Shown: in pieces, positions 25,410-36,722 of the stretch
How the letters are laid out: each line of letters begins with the position of its first letter
Position numbering within the stretch: the first letter of the stretch is position 1
NCBI GenBank assembly: GCA_035041965.1
Contig: JAPYMA010001677.1
Span: 62,001-126,000, forward strand
Origin: Anisakis pegreffii
Lineage: Eukaryota > Nematoda > Chromadorea > Rhabditida > Anisakidae
Length of the DNA stretch: 64,000 nucleotides
Direction: 5' to 3'
Position numbers and translations under genes: made by a program
The notes under the pieces: generated by a model
Databases searched by the model: none
Told to the model about the DNA's origin: nothing
What the model saw: only the letters and a program-made list of their open reading frames with translations

Positions 25410-26849
25410 GACCAGCCATGTCGCTACACCAAACATTACACTAGTTTCCAGACGTAGTATACAACTGTACCTGTACATTCCACTCAAAGGTGCAGCTATA
25501 TCTATGCCTGAAAATTTTCCACAAAAAAAACAGAGTCCTTATAAATTGCTCACAACCACTTTCACGTACTTTATTTGAATTTATAAATATACAAAAAGGT
25601 AAACTTTTTTTCACGAAACTGCATTAAAACAGATCGCGTTCACAATTTGTTGTCATGCATCCACGATGAAACCGAGTTATTCTTTTACACTGTAGTTATC
25701 CATAGCGTTGTCATTGTAATGAAGCGGTATTGTCGACGAAAACAACAGAAAATGCCGATATTTGGGGGCAAATTGTGGCGAGAAAAACTAGCTACTTTTT
25801 AGTGGAAAATTTCCGAAACAACATTGTAGAGTTAATGTCTCATGAAAGAAAATGTCGTGCCGCAACTCTGCTGTACAAACAGAGAAGGTGCATTCTCAAC
25901 CAGTAATATTCATAGAGACAGACATAACGAATTTCGCCGCTATCAGATTGCAACCTTGCAACATGCACAGGTTTAAATTTTTATGAGAATAAAGGAGGAG
26001 CAGTGATCTTCAACGATTCAATTTTCTATTGATTGCAGTGAAAACCTCAGTGAAAAATCGAGTATTTTTATCACAACTGGAAGTTCTGGTGAGCTTATCA
26101 AATCAAATCGAAATATGCCATACTTTCTAGTCAATCTCATCAGAAATAAATTCAGATGCAGCCTGAAAAAATGATTCGACCATAGAAGCAAAAAGTAGAG
26201 CATATATGAGGTAAATCAGCAGCGTTTGTGAATCAGGTAAGTAGGAATCGATGATAAGCTGAAATCAACGATTTAGTGAGGATGGAGACAGACATGTATA
26301 CATTCAGCCAATGTAAGAGCATTTTCCTCTTTCCAAGTAATCTTGTAACATGAATGGCCGTTTCATAATTTTATTGGTGAAATGTACACTCGCATAATAA
26401 TGTTAAATATAGAATTCACGAATGAATCTTTGCATGAAATAGCGATGTGATAAATAAGAGCAAAAGATGTGTTTATATACTGTTGGTTAAAGCCGAAAGT
26501 GATCATCATCAGCTATCTGCACAGAACGCTAATCTTTCACGAATGCGCCAAATTCTTGTAGTCAGTGATTCAGGAATTCTTCCAGCATTACCTCTTCGTG
26601 CTTTTCATCATTCGCATCCAACATCTCATTCATTCTCCTTTCATCTAAAATCAATTTATGATTTTCATTCAACATTTCAATAAATGACCTACAAAATTTT
26701 TTGCATGCCAACAATTTGTTATTACACCAAAGTAAACAAGCTGTTTTGTCTAGCCACAGGCCCGATGGATTGATGATTCAGAATCTTTGGATGAGTATGT
26801 ACTCATTAGAGGCCATACAACCGCATACGCTCTTCCTGCTAGCACATAG
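25410..26849 (+). CDS. Tentative plus-strand gene, three 3' exons, unrecognised product
   Basis: Three candidate exons, 25410-25489, 26039-26088 and 26754-26849, each bounded by good sites (ATTGTAG, GATTGCAG and TGTCTAG acceptors; GTGCAG and GTGAGC donors). Their phases agree (2 in, 1, 0) and they end at a TAG. The predicted tail includes NITLVSRRSIQLYLYIPLK, then NRVFLSQLEVL, then ARWIDDSESLDEYVLIRG. I do not recognise the family, and the 5' exons are missing. The second intron contains the terminal exon of the minus-strand dysbindin-like gene, so one of the two models may be wrong. Phase agreement across three short exons is the main support. Confidence 0.32.
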
Positions 26850-29321
26850 TTATGAAACAACTTGAAAGACTGAATAGGTTTGTGACCAGAACTGCAAAAA
26901 TGTCAACTTTTTGTATATCGACTCTTCCTTCGAAGAGAGCAGACGGCCTACTTTTAGTTAGTTCATAAATCCCGTTAACAACCCTGACCACGCGTGTAGA
27001 TGCACTATTCGCTTGAATTGTTTTCAATTTAATTTGGTTCCGGAAAACATCAATAATTGATAATTATTAAACAATAAGGAATATATTTTTAGAAATAAAT
27101 GAACAACAATGACCCTCAGTAAAAATATTTGTTTGAGGCTGAGCTGAGATCCATTTTACTTTCTCTTTGCTGATCTCGCTGTACTGGTCCTTCTCTTTCT
27201 TCAAATCAGCCTTCTTCTCTTCAATAATACGTTCACCATTCGATATCACTTGCAGTGCTTCAAGATGAGTCATGACGAGCTCTGTTTGAACACAGAATCT
27301 TTTGAGTTTATCAATTTGTCTATTCAACTCTCGCAGCTGCTAAATTGTCACAAAAATTAATGGCATTACAACGACAATATTGCTTAGTATTTGATTTGAT
27401 TTCAGTTGCTTGTGACAGACCTGTTTTCATTTCATCTTGTTCTGTTATGAATAAATCTATTTCCTATTATCAAGTCTTCCTGAAACGCACTATTTTCTTG
27501 AGTGAAAAACTAATTCCCCCTAGTGATCAAGTCAAAGTCTGGTACTTCTGTAGACGGCGGAACCAATGCACTGAATTTGTTTCTGCTTCTTAACAGTTTC
27601 ATTCGCTCATTTTGTGGAAATTGTTAAAAAGGCTAAGAATATTTTTCAGTGGCTTCGACAAGATTAACGGCTAGTGAAATCCAAAGGACCACAACCCGTG
27701 AAATAGACAGCCCCATTTGAAACCAATTTTCGATGGAACAACCCCTAAATACCAGAGCAGAACCGAATACAATGAGAATCAATCTTGCACGTATACTCAA
27801 GAGGAATTAAATTAATAGAAGTTGAACCTTGCAAATATGAGGCAAAGCCCTGAAATGTTGATGCATTGAAAGGATGCATTCAGCACTTTCATTGCACATC
27901 TGCTGCGCTCGACCCATACGGGTACTACAGAGATTCGCTAATCGAAAGTTTTCATTGTTCATTTGTTCGATTTGCTCAATACTGAGTTGATATCTTAATG
28001 AATTGTTTATTTATTCATACAGCACTGCAACTATAATATTTGATCATGAATTATTTTTCGATACCAACACAAATAGAGGATTTATGTTCCATCCGACTTC
28101 GTCATTTACTGGTAATCTTATCGAGAAGTTGAGTTTAAAGTCTCTCGCAAGATGTGCGCTGTCCATTATATCATTTGATAATAGTTTAGAGAAGAGAAAA
28201 GAGAAAAAGCAAATTGAGTTCTCACTTGAGTAAAAGGTTACTACCAGCTTGCGTTTTTAGAAGTGACGAGATTGCTTCTGATGAACAACTGAAATAAATT
28301 CAGCGTTAAGTCGAGAAAATGAATACAGGACAAGTAGTTTGTGACAGTTAGAATGATTAGTCACAATTGACTTCACTATTACAGGCGGTAGCAACTTCTT
28401 TTTGTTTCTTCATCGGACATTTCTACTTCACAAAGCATTTTATATCTGTACTCTTTTGTGTGACAAGTTCTAATAAACTTGTGCTTTAAAAATTCTGTAA
28501 AAATAAAGTGCTTTTTAAATAAATTGCTTTTCGTCTTGTATATTGTCATACAATATGTTCATTCGAAGAGCTCATCACTGCTTATCAATACGAGTAGGAT
28601 AATGAGCGCAAACCTCTGTAGAGAAGGTGATGTATTCATACGAAATTTCTGAACACTGAAATTGAAATGAGTTTGCTTAATTACAATTTTGATGCAGAAA
28701 TTTACTTCACATGATCTATTGTACGGAAATACCAATTACGATTACCCAACTCGTATTTTTTCTCGTTTAGGCATTGATTTTCATTCAGATCTTTTTCAAA
28801 AAGACAGATAATTAGCAGCATATTTGATGCCAGTCAGGTTACCGAATGAACCATTCAAATGTGAATGCGATCTCGACCAAATGGTAGGTTAAAGAAGGAA
28901 CCTGTTCGAAAGTTCACTTTGTACATTTGCAAACGCCTCGCGAATACTTTCGAGCATCTTCAATTGTTTAACGTACCTATCAAAAATTTACTGGTAAACG
29001 TGCAAGCATTGAAGTATCAGTTACTTCTCAAACAATTTCTTGCGTTAAGATGCTAACATAATTGACTGTAATCATAGTGTACGATAATTCAATTTATCTG
29101 CACATCGAATTGCAGTCACTGTTTTCCATACCTCATAATCACCGTTATTTTCAGGGTATTAATGAGTAACTATTTCCAATCATGCACCACGAATGAGCAT
29201 AAAACAACATGTTATTAAACGTCACTCGCGTATCATGATCACTATCTTATGGACATCCACTTCAATTTGAATACCTGGTGATTGCTGGAAAAAATCCTGG
29301 TGGAACATTTTCGAGGTTCAT
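26562..29321 (-). CDS. Coiled-coil protein, dysbindin-like (BLOC-1 subunit candidate)
   Basis: Minus-strand exons in order: 29275-29321 (ATG at 29321), 28902-28976, 27828-27993, 27160-27339 and a terminal 26562-26688. The first four joins agree in phase (2, 2, 0), giving MNLENVPPGFFPAIT..., then IREAFANVQSELSNRYQLS, then ILSMHQHFRALPHICK, then QLRELNRQIDKLKRF and VMTHLEAL. The protein is almost entirely helical and heptad-like. The order 'ALP.IC..L..L...I..L', then 'LE.L', a Lys/Glu-rich helix, and near the end HKLILDERRMNEML parallels the dysbindin coiled coil (LPALIADLE..., LEDL..., KLKERQKFFEE). That comparison is from memory of the family and is tentative. The terminal exon is out of phase with exon 4 as drawn, so a small exon is missing or the acceptor is at ATTTTAG near 26,655. 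It lies about 600 bases downstream of the MEKK gene on the same strand. Confidence 0.55.
28233..28901. other. Intron and flanking sequence within the dysbindin-like gene
   Basis: The 27,994-28,901 intron is AT-rich. Short plus-strand frames here lack splice support. Nothing else is seen. Confidence 0.4.
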
Positions 29322-29925
29322 TCTCGATATGATGATACAGTCACAAATTATTCAACTTCGAAAAAAGTTATATGAACATAACAAACTACAACCGAACTTT
29401 GTTAAACTTTGAAAGGAGCACGACACTAAAATCTTACAGTGCAAAAGGGAGGAAGTTTTATTTTTACATAATTAGAATTTACTCAGAGAGTGTGAGATGT
29501 ATTTAAGTAGAATTTATAACGCTAAAAACAAACATTAAAATTTGATTGAAATCAGCTGATGAACAAGTATTTGAATGTAGACATGGTCGATCAATGATCA
29601 CCATTTGAAAAGTCAGAAAAAGAACGATGAAAATCAATTTAAAGGCATGTTTATTGGTGGATTACAACTATCTTTAGTTGCGATATCGACATAATATTAC
29701 ATAAAAAGAGCATCATTCACAGTCCGTTTCCAGATGATAATACCCAAATACTGTACAACACAGTTATACAAAAAATATCAGTCCATTTAGCGTACCCCGC
29801 ATAACTAATCGAGTAAAAATGAGAACATGAATACGTCACAGTTCGATTGGAATCTTTCATGGATATTGACACATCTTGATGGATGTATCAGAGAATAGAA
29901 AGGAGGCAATAAAGAAAAGAGATTG

Positions 29926-32900
29926 TTAATGATGCGAAAGAAATTGGGTAAATGCTGGATGTTTGGTGAGCAAATCTACTGCACTTGGCCTGTTTTCAGG
30001 TGCTCTTTCAAGCAAAAGAGTAAGCAATTCAGAGAGAGTAGGATCAGTATTTGATGGTAGTTCATAAGTGGGATGCTGATAAGCAATATTGAAGATGACA
30101 GCCATTGGCTCAAGTCCATACCATGGTGGTGTACCAGTTAGCATCTCCACGAGTGTGCATCCAACACTCCAAATGTCTGCCTTACGTCCATAAGCACTCT
30201 TACCAAGCACCACTTCTGGTGCCATATAATGCGGTGTACCAATAAATGATGCACTCTGTTGACTACAGATTGTTTGAAGACGTTTCGCTGAACCGAAATC
30301 ACCGATCTTAACGTTGCCATGCGAATCTCGAAGAATATTCGCTGATTTGATATCACGATGTATCATATCGTTACGATGCAAATATGCAAGCCCTTGTAGT
30401 ACCTGATAAGTATATTTTCTTGCGACTGCACTCGACAGGGGTCCGTATGTCGAAATAAGATCTTTTACTGAACCACCCGCCATGTATTCCATGAATATCG
30501 ATATTGATTCATCTGTGCGCTGTACACCCAAATACTGTACAATCCGTTTGTGTTGTATTGTACTCAAAAGGTTGATTTCATTCTCCAGCTGCACAATCTG
30601 CTTCTTCAAGTGAGTATCCGAACGCGCGAAATGCAACCTATAATATGATTTATCCAGTAGGCATGATAAATATTCCGCCGTGATATTAGCAGTCTCTTTC
30701 ATGGATATAAAAAAATAAGAGAATCATATTGCTTGTCTATCGATTGAATGGTTTAGGTAAGATGCTTTACTATTGAAAATTTAAGAGTATGGAAACGATT
30801 AAAGAGTTATTTGAGTAGTTCAAGATTAGCAGCCAACCTCTTGAGAGCAATTTCCTTGCCCGTATCAACATCATAACACAAAAACACTTGACCAAATGCA
30901 CCAGAACCGATACATTTACCTTGTTTCCAATTGGTTGGAGCACGAGGTGTGTTAGTATTACGACGTTCGTAATCATTGTTATCGTAATAATGATAATCTG
31001 CTAGAACAATACCACTACTTGCACTACTCCCTCCACCACTTCGCGCACCTCGCCATCGATTTGCAGTCGCTGTTGAGGTGCTATTGCTCGCTGATGAGCA
31101 TGAGTGACATCCCGAGTATGGTATCTCAAATGTTAATAATTTTTCTTTTTCTGTATCAAATTTCAATTCATCAACCTTTATGCACCACCTCAATGCTCAA
31201 CTGCATGTGTGCCTAATAACTGGCGGACATTTCATATGCTCCACACTCTGTCTCACATTCCACTCAGAATTTCTCCTCCTTTCGTCATTTGCTGCCAATT
31301 TGAACAAGCGTCTTCCCAAAAAGAAAACCCCTCCCCGGAAAACTAAACTACCATATTTTGCACGTGTTCAAACATCCACACAAAATTCAACACAACTAAC
31401 AACTATTTGCTGCAACGTAAATTTCCAAAAAATGTCAAATTCAGAATTCTTCATGGATTTCCTATTATACACGTTCGAAAAAGTCATTTTATAATTGACA
31501 AAGTGATGAAGAAATTTTGAGCCGACGAAATTTGAGATGCGTTTAACTTGATGAATCTATCGAGAAATTATACATGAAATTAATTCCCCCTTTTCATACG
31601 TTTCATCTCCAATCATCATATAATGAGACACGTAGCTGACATGAGTGTAGCTGGACAGCAATTATTATAGAAAGTTATATAGTGCTTCAAAAACTAATGA
31701 ATAAAACTCTTGCAATATCGAACATACGAATATTTTTTTGAAATTGAGTTTTGGATGAATGAGTAAGTTAAATATAGATCCATACACAAACGAGAATTAT
31801 TTAAAGAATAACACTTACGAATGCTCACTATAAATATGATCCTCACGAAAAAGCTCGACGTATTTAACTTTCATAAAATGATTGTACGCTTACGTGGATG
31901 GAAAATAAGAATCAGCACGAAAACTACCATGCTTGGAGCAAAAGAATTCCAAATTTTGATAAAATACGAAGTTTTGAATCATTTGCGATTAAAATTGAAC
32001 ATTCATTTCGAAAACTTCGTTAGTTTAAGGTTGATTAAGGACATCAACTTAAGGGTATTATTATGAAAAATAAGAAAAAAAGTACGAAAAATCATATGAA
32101 TCCATACAAATTACCTTGAAAGTCTGTAAAATGTTAAGATGATGAGTTAACTGATTCTTGCAAAGGGAAGAAAGACCAAAAATGAACGAAATCGCTTAAT
32201 TTCTAAAAGAAAATCTCGACAGTGTTGATCAGGAATATGTTAGGAGGATGATTTCCAAGAAAAAGGATTCATTTTGATAAGATCGCACTTCTGGGAATGA
32301 AATAGAAGTAATATCAACAATACACTATCAACTCATGACAATCATCGAACTATGCTAAATCAACCACCCTTTCATGCATTTCTCGTGGAATCGTTCGTAC
32401 ACCTACCTTACAGCCGTTTACCAAATGAACATTATCGTTTGTGTTGAGAATATTCTCAAAATCACTAACTGTTTTAATAAGTATTGGCTATGGTCAGCAC
32501 CACTGTAGTTATCATGTGCCAACTATATTTTCATCCCTTTATGAGAGATTATTACACTTACGCTTTCCTTTCCCATCACAGGAACGTCTCAAAGAAAATT
32601 GATGATTGTCATCATAAGTAATTAATAGAAGACTATATTTTCGATTTAGTGATGTCACAAAACAAGCTCACTGGATCAGTATGCTAAACATATTCGAGAA
32701 ATTGAAAAGTTTTTGGAAAACGCAGAGAAAGAAATAATTTAAACCAGAAAAAGCAGTAGGTTATAATGTATACCTACATACGAAATATGATTTTACAAGC
32801 CTTTAGTAGATGTAAATCGATTCACAAACTGAAAAAGATAACCACGGAAAAACAATTTATATTTCAATTTATGAAACGAGTTATTGAGAGCTTACTATTA

Positions 32901-34160
32901 AAATGAGTCAAAAATCCTTTGCACTTTCTCCACAGAACACATTCAGGCTTGAGACAATGCTTTCTGTGCTTGTATGCTTCTAGCTCGTATTCTTGTGTAT
33001 TACCTCGATGAAAACTTGAACTTGACTAGGCGATTGTACTTTTTGTTGCTACAGTTAAAGCTAGGTCGCTTCACTAACAGTTTATAGGGGCAAGTCGATT
33101 GGTCCGTTTCTCTTGTTTCTGATGCAGTTTAAACGCGATCTATGAAATACCACGAAGTATCGAGGAGAAACAAAGAGCAGTGATTCGATTATTCTGATCA
33201 GAAATTGTCCGGTTACTCTTAAACTTCTCGATTCAATCGCAAAGCACACTGTACTCATATTGCGTGGAGAACTCGCAGTCAACTTCAGCCTCAAACAAAA
33301 ACCCCGGTCGTGTCACTACCCCATGCTTACACTGTGGCACGAACAAAAACAACAGCCAAACTTTCAGTGAGCGTGTGCGAAAACATAAATAAGCGGTCAT
33401 TGTGTCAGTTCTGAGTTTTGATTTCTGAGTCACTTACAAACAAAAGACTGCTAATGAAAACAACGAGGATACACACTTAATGAATCAATTCAATTAATTT
33501 AGATCAACAAACCTCGATTATGCTTGATGATGTCGCTGCTGAAGACGTGAATGTTCCGGATGCATCAGGCATAAAATTGCCTTGCGGAGCCGAGTAAGAT
33601 GTGGGTGATGAGTCCGAATAGTGTCTTGATAAAACAAGTCGTAAACTTCGTTGAGCTGGTGATCGATCAAGTAATTCGACAGCTCGATCCAATTCAAGTT
33701 GGTTGCGTATCGGTACGATCAGTTCACTGTTACTAAGCGTATAATAAATATTCAACTGACGATTATATTTCGATGATAAATGCTCGAATAAGTGTTCAAA
33801 TAAAACTGGACGTCGCATTTCGATACAAAACTTTTCACCGCGATATTCAGCTTTTATCCGCAATGTATCACGGTGATTCGTGGTTGAGCATGAAGTTCTA
33901 TGATTACTCGATGATGTGGATGCCTTCTTTGATAGCATCATTTCTTTAAGCCCTTCGCGTATAATCGAATAAAGTTCCGCTTCTGTATTCTTCCTTTCTT
34001 CATTACTCATCTTTTGCAGATAACTTCTATTCTGTGATGACGAGTGATTATCATTATCAGCGCTGTCCAACATTATCTCCTCTTCATTTGTTTTCATTAT
34101 TTCATTTCCAACTTGTGCTTCTAATGAACGTTGTTTAGAAGCATGAGGAGTAGTGCTCAT
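29926..34160 (-). CDS. MAP kinase kinase kinase of the MEKK2/3 type (PB1 + kinase)
   Basis: Exons on the minus strand: 34160-33513, 31175-30838, 30637-29926, with phases agreeing (0, then 2), for 565 residues. Residues 99-178 form a PB1 domain ([20 protein letters not shown]..., [19 protein letters not shown]) closely following the MEKK2/3 pattern; in that family PB1 pairs with MEK5. Residues about 299-562 are the kinase: Gly loop GSGAFG (306-311), VLCYD-like strand, Lys328 in [11 protein letters not shown] with Asp424, DFG at 442-444, APE at 468-470, [16 protein letters not shown]. All catalytic residues are present, so an active Ser/Thr kinase is expected, acting upstream of MEK5/JNK-type cascades. 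I chose ATG 34160; an in-frame ATG at 34223 would add 21 residues. The 2.3-kb first intron shows no further exon. Confidence 0.93.
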
Positions 34161-35621
34161 TGTTATAGAATTAGAATGCAGATGCAGCTGTATTGAACAG
34201 CTGTTATATGCAAATTTTAACAATAACTGATCAAATAGAGGACTGGATATGAAAAATCGAATTGAAAGTTGTTGAAAATAAGATGAATAACAACAATTAT
34301 GATAACAAAAAGAATAATGATGAGAATAAAATAGCCAAGGATAAATGAACGACGGAGGTGAATAAATGCTATAAAAGGTAGTATGATAAGATGATAATAT
34401 CGCTGACGGACGACAATAAAAGGAAGAGAAGAACAGAGAAAGGAAAGAGGCTGAATAAAATGAATGAATGAGTGATCAATTAAAGATTCATTGATCGATT
34501 GTTCGCTTGAAACTTTCTTTCTTTAGCATATTTATTCGAAATGTATTTGTTTAGAACACTGCCAAACAGTTACTGATTAAGAATTGTGTCCAATCAGCAA
34601 CGACGAGCATGATAACGATGACGTCATAAAATAAGAACAACGGCACTCAACGACTTGAATACGCAAGCACAAGCAAGCTACAAACAACAAACTACTGCCA
34701 TCAGCAAGAGTGCCAATCGCAAACAGTTCGTCAGGTTCTCAGCCCTTCACTGAGGGTGTTTGATGTCAACTCGATGTACGACTGGTGCTTTTACGTAACG
34801 AGTCAAAAATAAGAAGGTGATAAGTAACTCATCCGTTCCATCACTAGGAATTAACTGAAAGTTAAAATTTAATTATTCATCGATGGTATATAATGCCTAA
34901 TCATCAGTCAGTCACCGTTTCTTATCAAATTGTAGTAAATTTTGTCATAGAAATCACCAAATCTGTGAGTACCAAGAAGTTTGAGCACACAATAAGACGA
35001 TGAATGATATGAGCTTATGAGCCTGCAAGCAAAGCAGAGTACTTGGCTCGTGCTCACGAGCATGCGACGTGACTGAATAGGCCAAAAAGGTGAGCGCGAA
35101 AGTGCTTGAAAATATTGTCTGCGTCTTCAAGCAATGAACGAACAGCACTTTTCCTTTCGAAAATGCTGCAGCACTGAGGACAATTCGTTAAAGGTGTAGG
35201 CTAATGGCTAGTATAATAGTAAACAGCGCATAAATCCTCAAGGAAGATTTTCACGCAACTACATGTACTACGGTTTTGCTTTCACTTCATTTGAATCATC
35301 TCAGTTTGAGTGAAAATTTTCACGGTAATTGAGAGAATGCTAAACTAAGTATTGTGTTCCGAGGGCGAAAGTTTGTGTCGTCACTGAGTTATTTATGTTT
35401 TGAAATTCAGCAACTTTAGCGGATGGACCGTACTTACGCTTTACAAATTTTTGATGCAATTCTTCATAATTTCAATATGTGTTCACATTTGCACGTCACT
35501 GCAATTCCCAAAATGTCTGTGTACGACCAAACTTTATCAAAACACTATATTACTTGTCATTTATGCTTTACGAGTTTCCGATGTTATCTGTTCATTACCA
35601 TTAATATTACGTTAGTCATAC

Positions 35622-36722
35622 TTACAAGGAAGGGTCATGAACTTACCCCCGCCTTTTGGGATGAGACATATATCATTTTGTAGAGCTCATGTAGCTGATC
35701 ACGGATCTGCAAATAATTTTTGCTGCGGACAAGGAGGACGCGAGATATGGGGGGGGAAGGTTTTCAGTGTATTGAAGGAACGTTCTGAATTCCCATCCGA
35801 TATCGGCGGCTTGGCCTGGCGGACAGTGCGTTAGACACAAGAGTGGGTGCTCGGAGATTCGGATCCCCATGCTGGAATAATTCTTTTTCTCATCCATCTG
35901 TAGCATACTGAAGCTAACGTGATGTTTTGCTGCCCTCCCCACAACTTCTATCGTGGGGACATTTTATATTTTTTTGATTTTTTTGCTGTTTACATCTGAT
36001 CATAATGAGCATGTCTATTCACAATAAAATGATGGAAACATAAATACAATTTACAATACGAACACTTCACAAAAGATAACTGATCACAATTATCGATATC
36101 ACAATCTTGAGTTACGTCGTTTGGAAAACACACTTGAACCGGTGTTTCGAATTCATCCGGATGTTGTTGGATGTATCCATAAGCGTGCGAATGAATCTTG
36201 CGGATGAATGCTTTAAATATCGGAAAGAAATATCTGTCGAGCGGTTGGATATCTGCTGTAACCTACATCTATGTTTCCATCATTTTGTTGTAAATAGACA
36301 CATCCATTATGATCAGATATGAAAAACAAAAAAAAATCAAAATTAAAAAAAATAAAAATTAGAAATATTCCCACAACTTGAAAAAGTTGTGGGGAGTGAA
36401 GTCGCAGAATATTACGACTTCTTGAATATATTAGAAATGTATGAGAAAAAAGGTTTTGGCAGCATGCTGAACCGAACTACAAAGAATCTGCACTTAGTAC
36501 TAGCGCACTACTCACTTTGCCAAGCCACCGTTGCGAAACGATAATTCAGAATCTCACTTCAATACACTGAAAATCTTTTCCTCGCCATATCTTCCGTCTA
36601 CTTTGTCCGCCGCGAAAAATTCTTGCATATTCATAACCAGCTCGGTTAGCCCTACAATATGATATGCATCTCACCCCGAAGCGTTGGGGTAAGTTCGTGA
36701 CCTTTCCTTGTCAGACGAAATG
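35622..36722. repeat. Long imperfect inverted repeat (foldback element), arms about 430-470 bp
   Basis: Plus-strand sequence from about 35,622 to 36,055 is matched by the complement of about 36,250-36,722. Shared stretches in order: ACAAGGAAnGGTCA.GAACTTACCCC, GCGGACAAnG, GATTTTCAGTGTATTGAA (first base G in the left arm), CGG(C/T)GGCTTGGC, CATGCTG, TTTTTCTCAT, CTCCCCACAACTT, TCTGATCATAATG, and AAAATGATGGAAACATA. A spacer of about 200 bases separates the arms. Each arm includes a tRNA-like segment with pol III A/B-box resemblance. It could be one foldback transposon or two SINE-like copies inserted head to head; no clear target duplication was found. Confidence 0.75.

Noticed and set aside
26447..26683. 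78-codon plus-strand frame
   Set aside because: Overlaps the heptad-rich minus-strand terminal exon and does not agree in phase with the plus-strand exons around it.
27345..27593. 82-codon plus-strand frame and a minus-strand candidate exon (27,425-27,490)
   Set aside because: The plus frame lacks splice context; the minus candidate has good splice sites but stops in all three frames.
36107..36322. 71-codon plus-strand frame
   Set aside because: Lies in the spacer and right arm of the foldback; no conserved pattern and similar frames are absent from the other arm.
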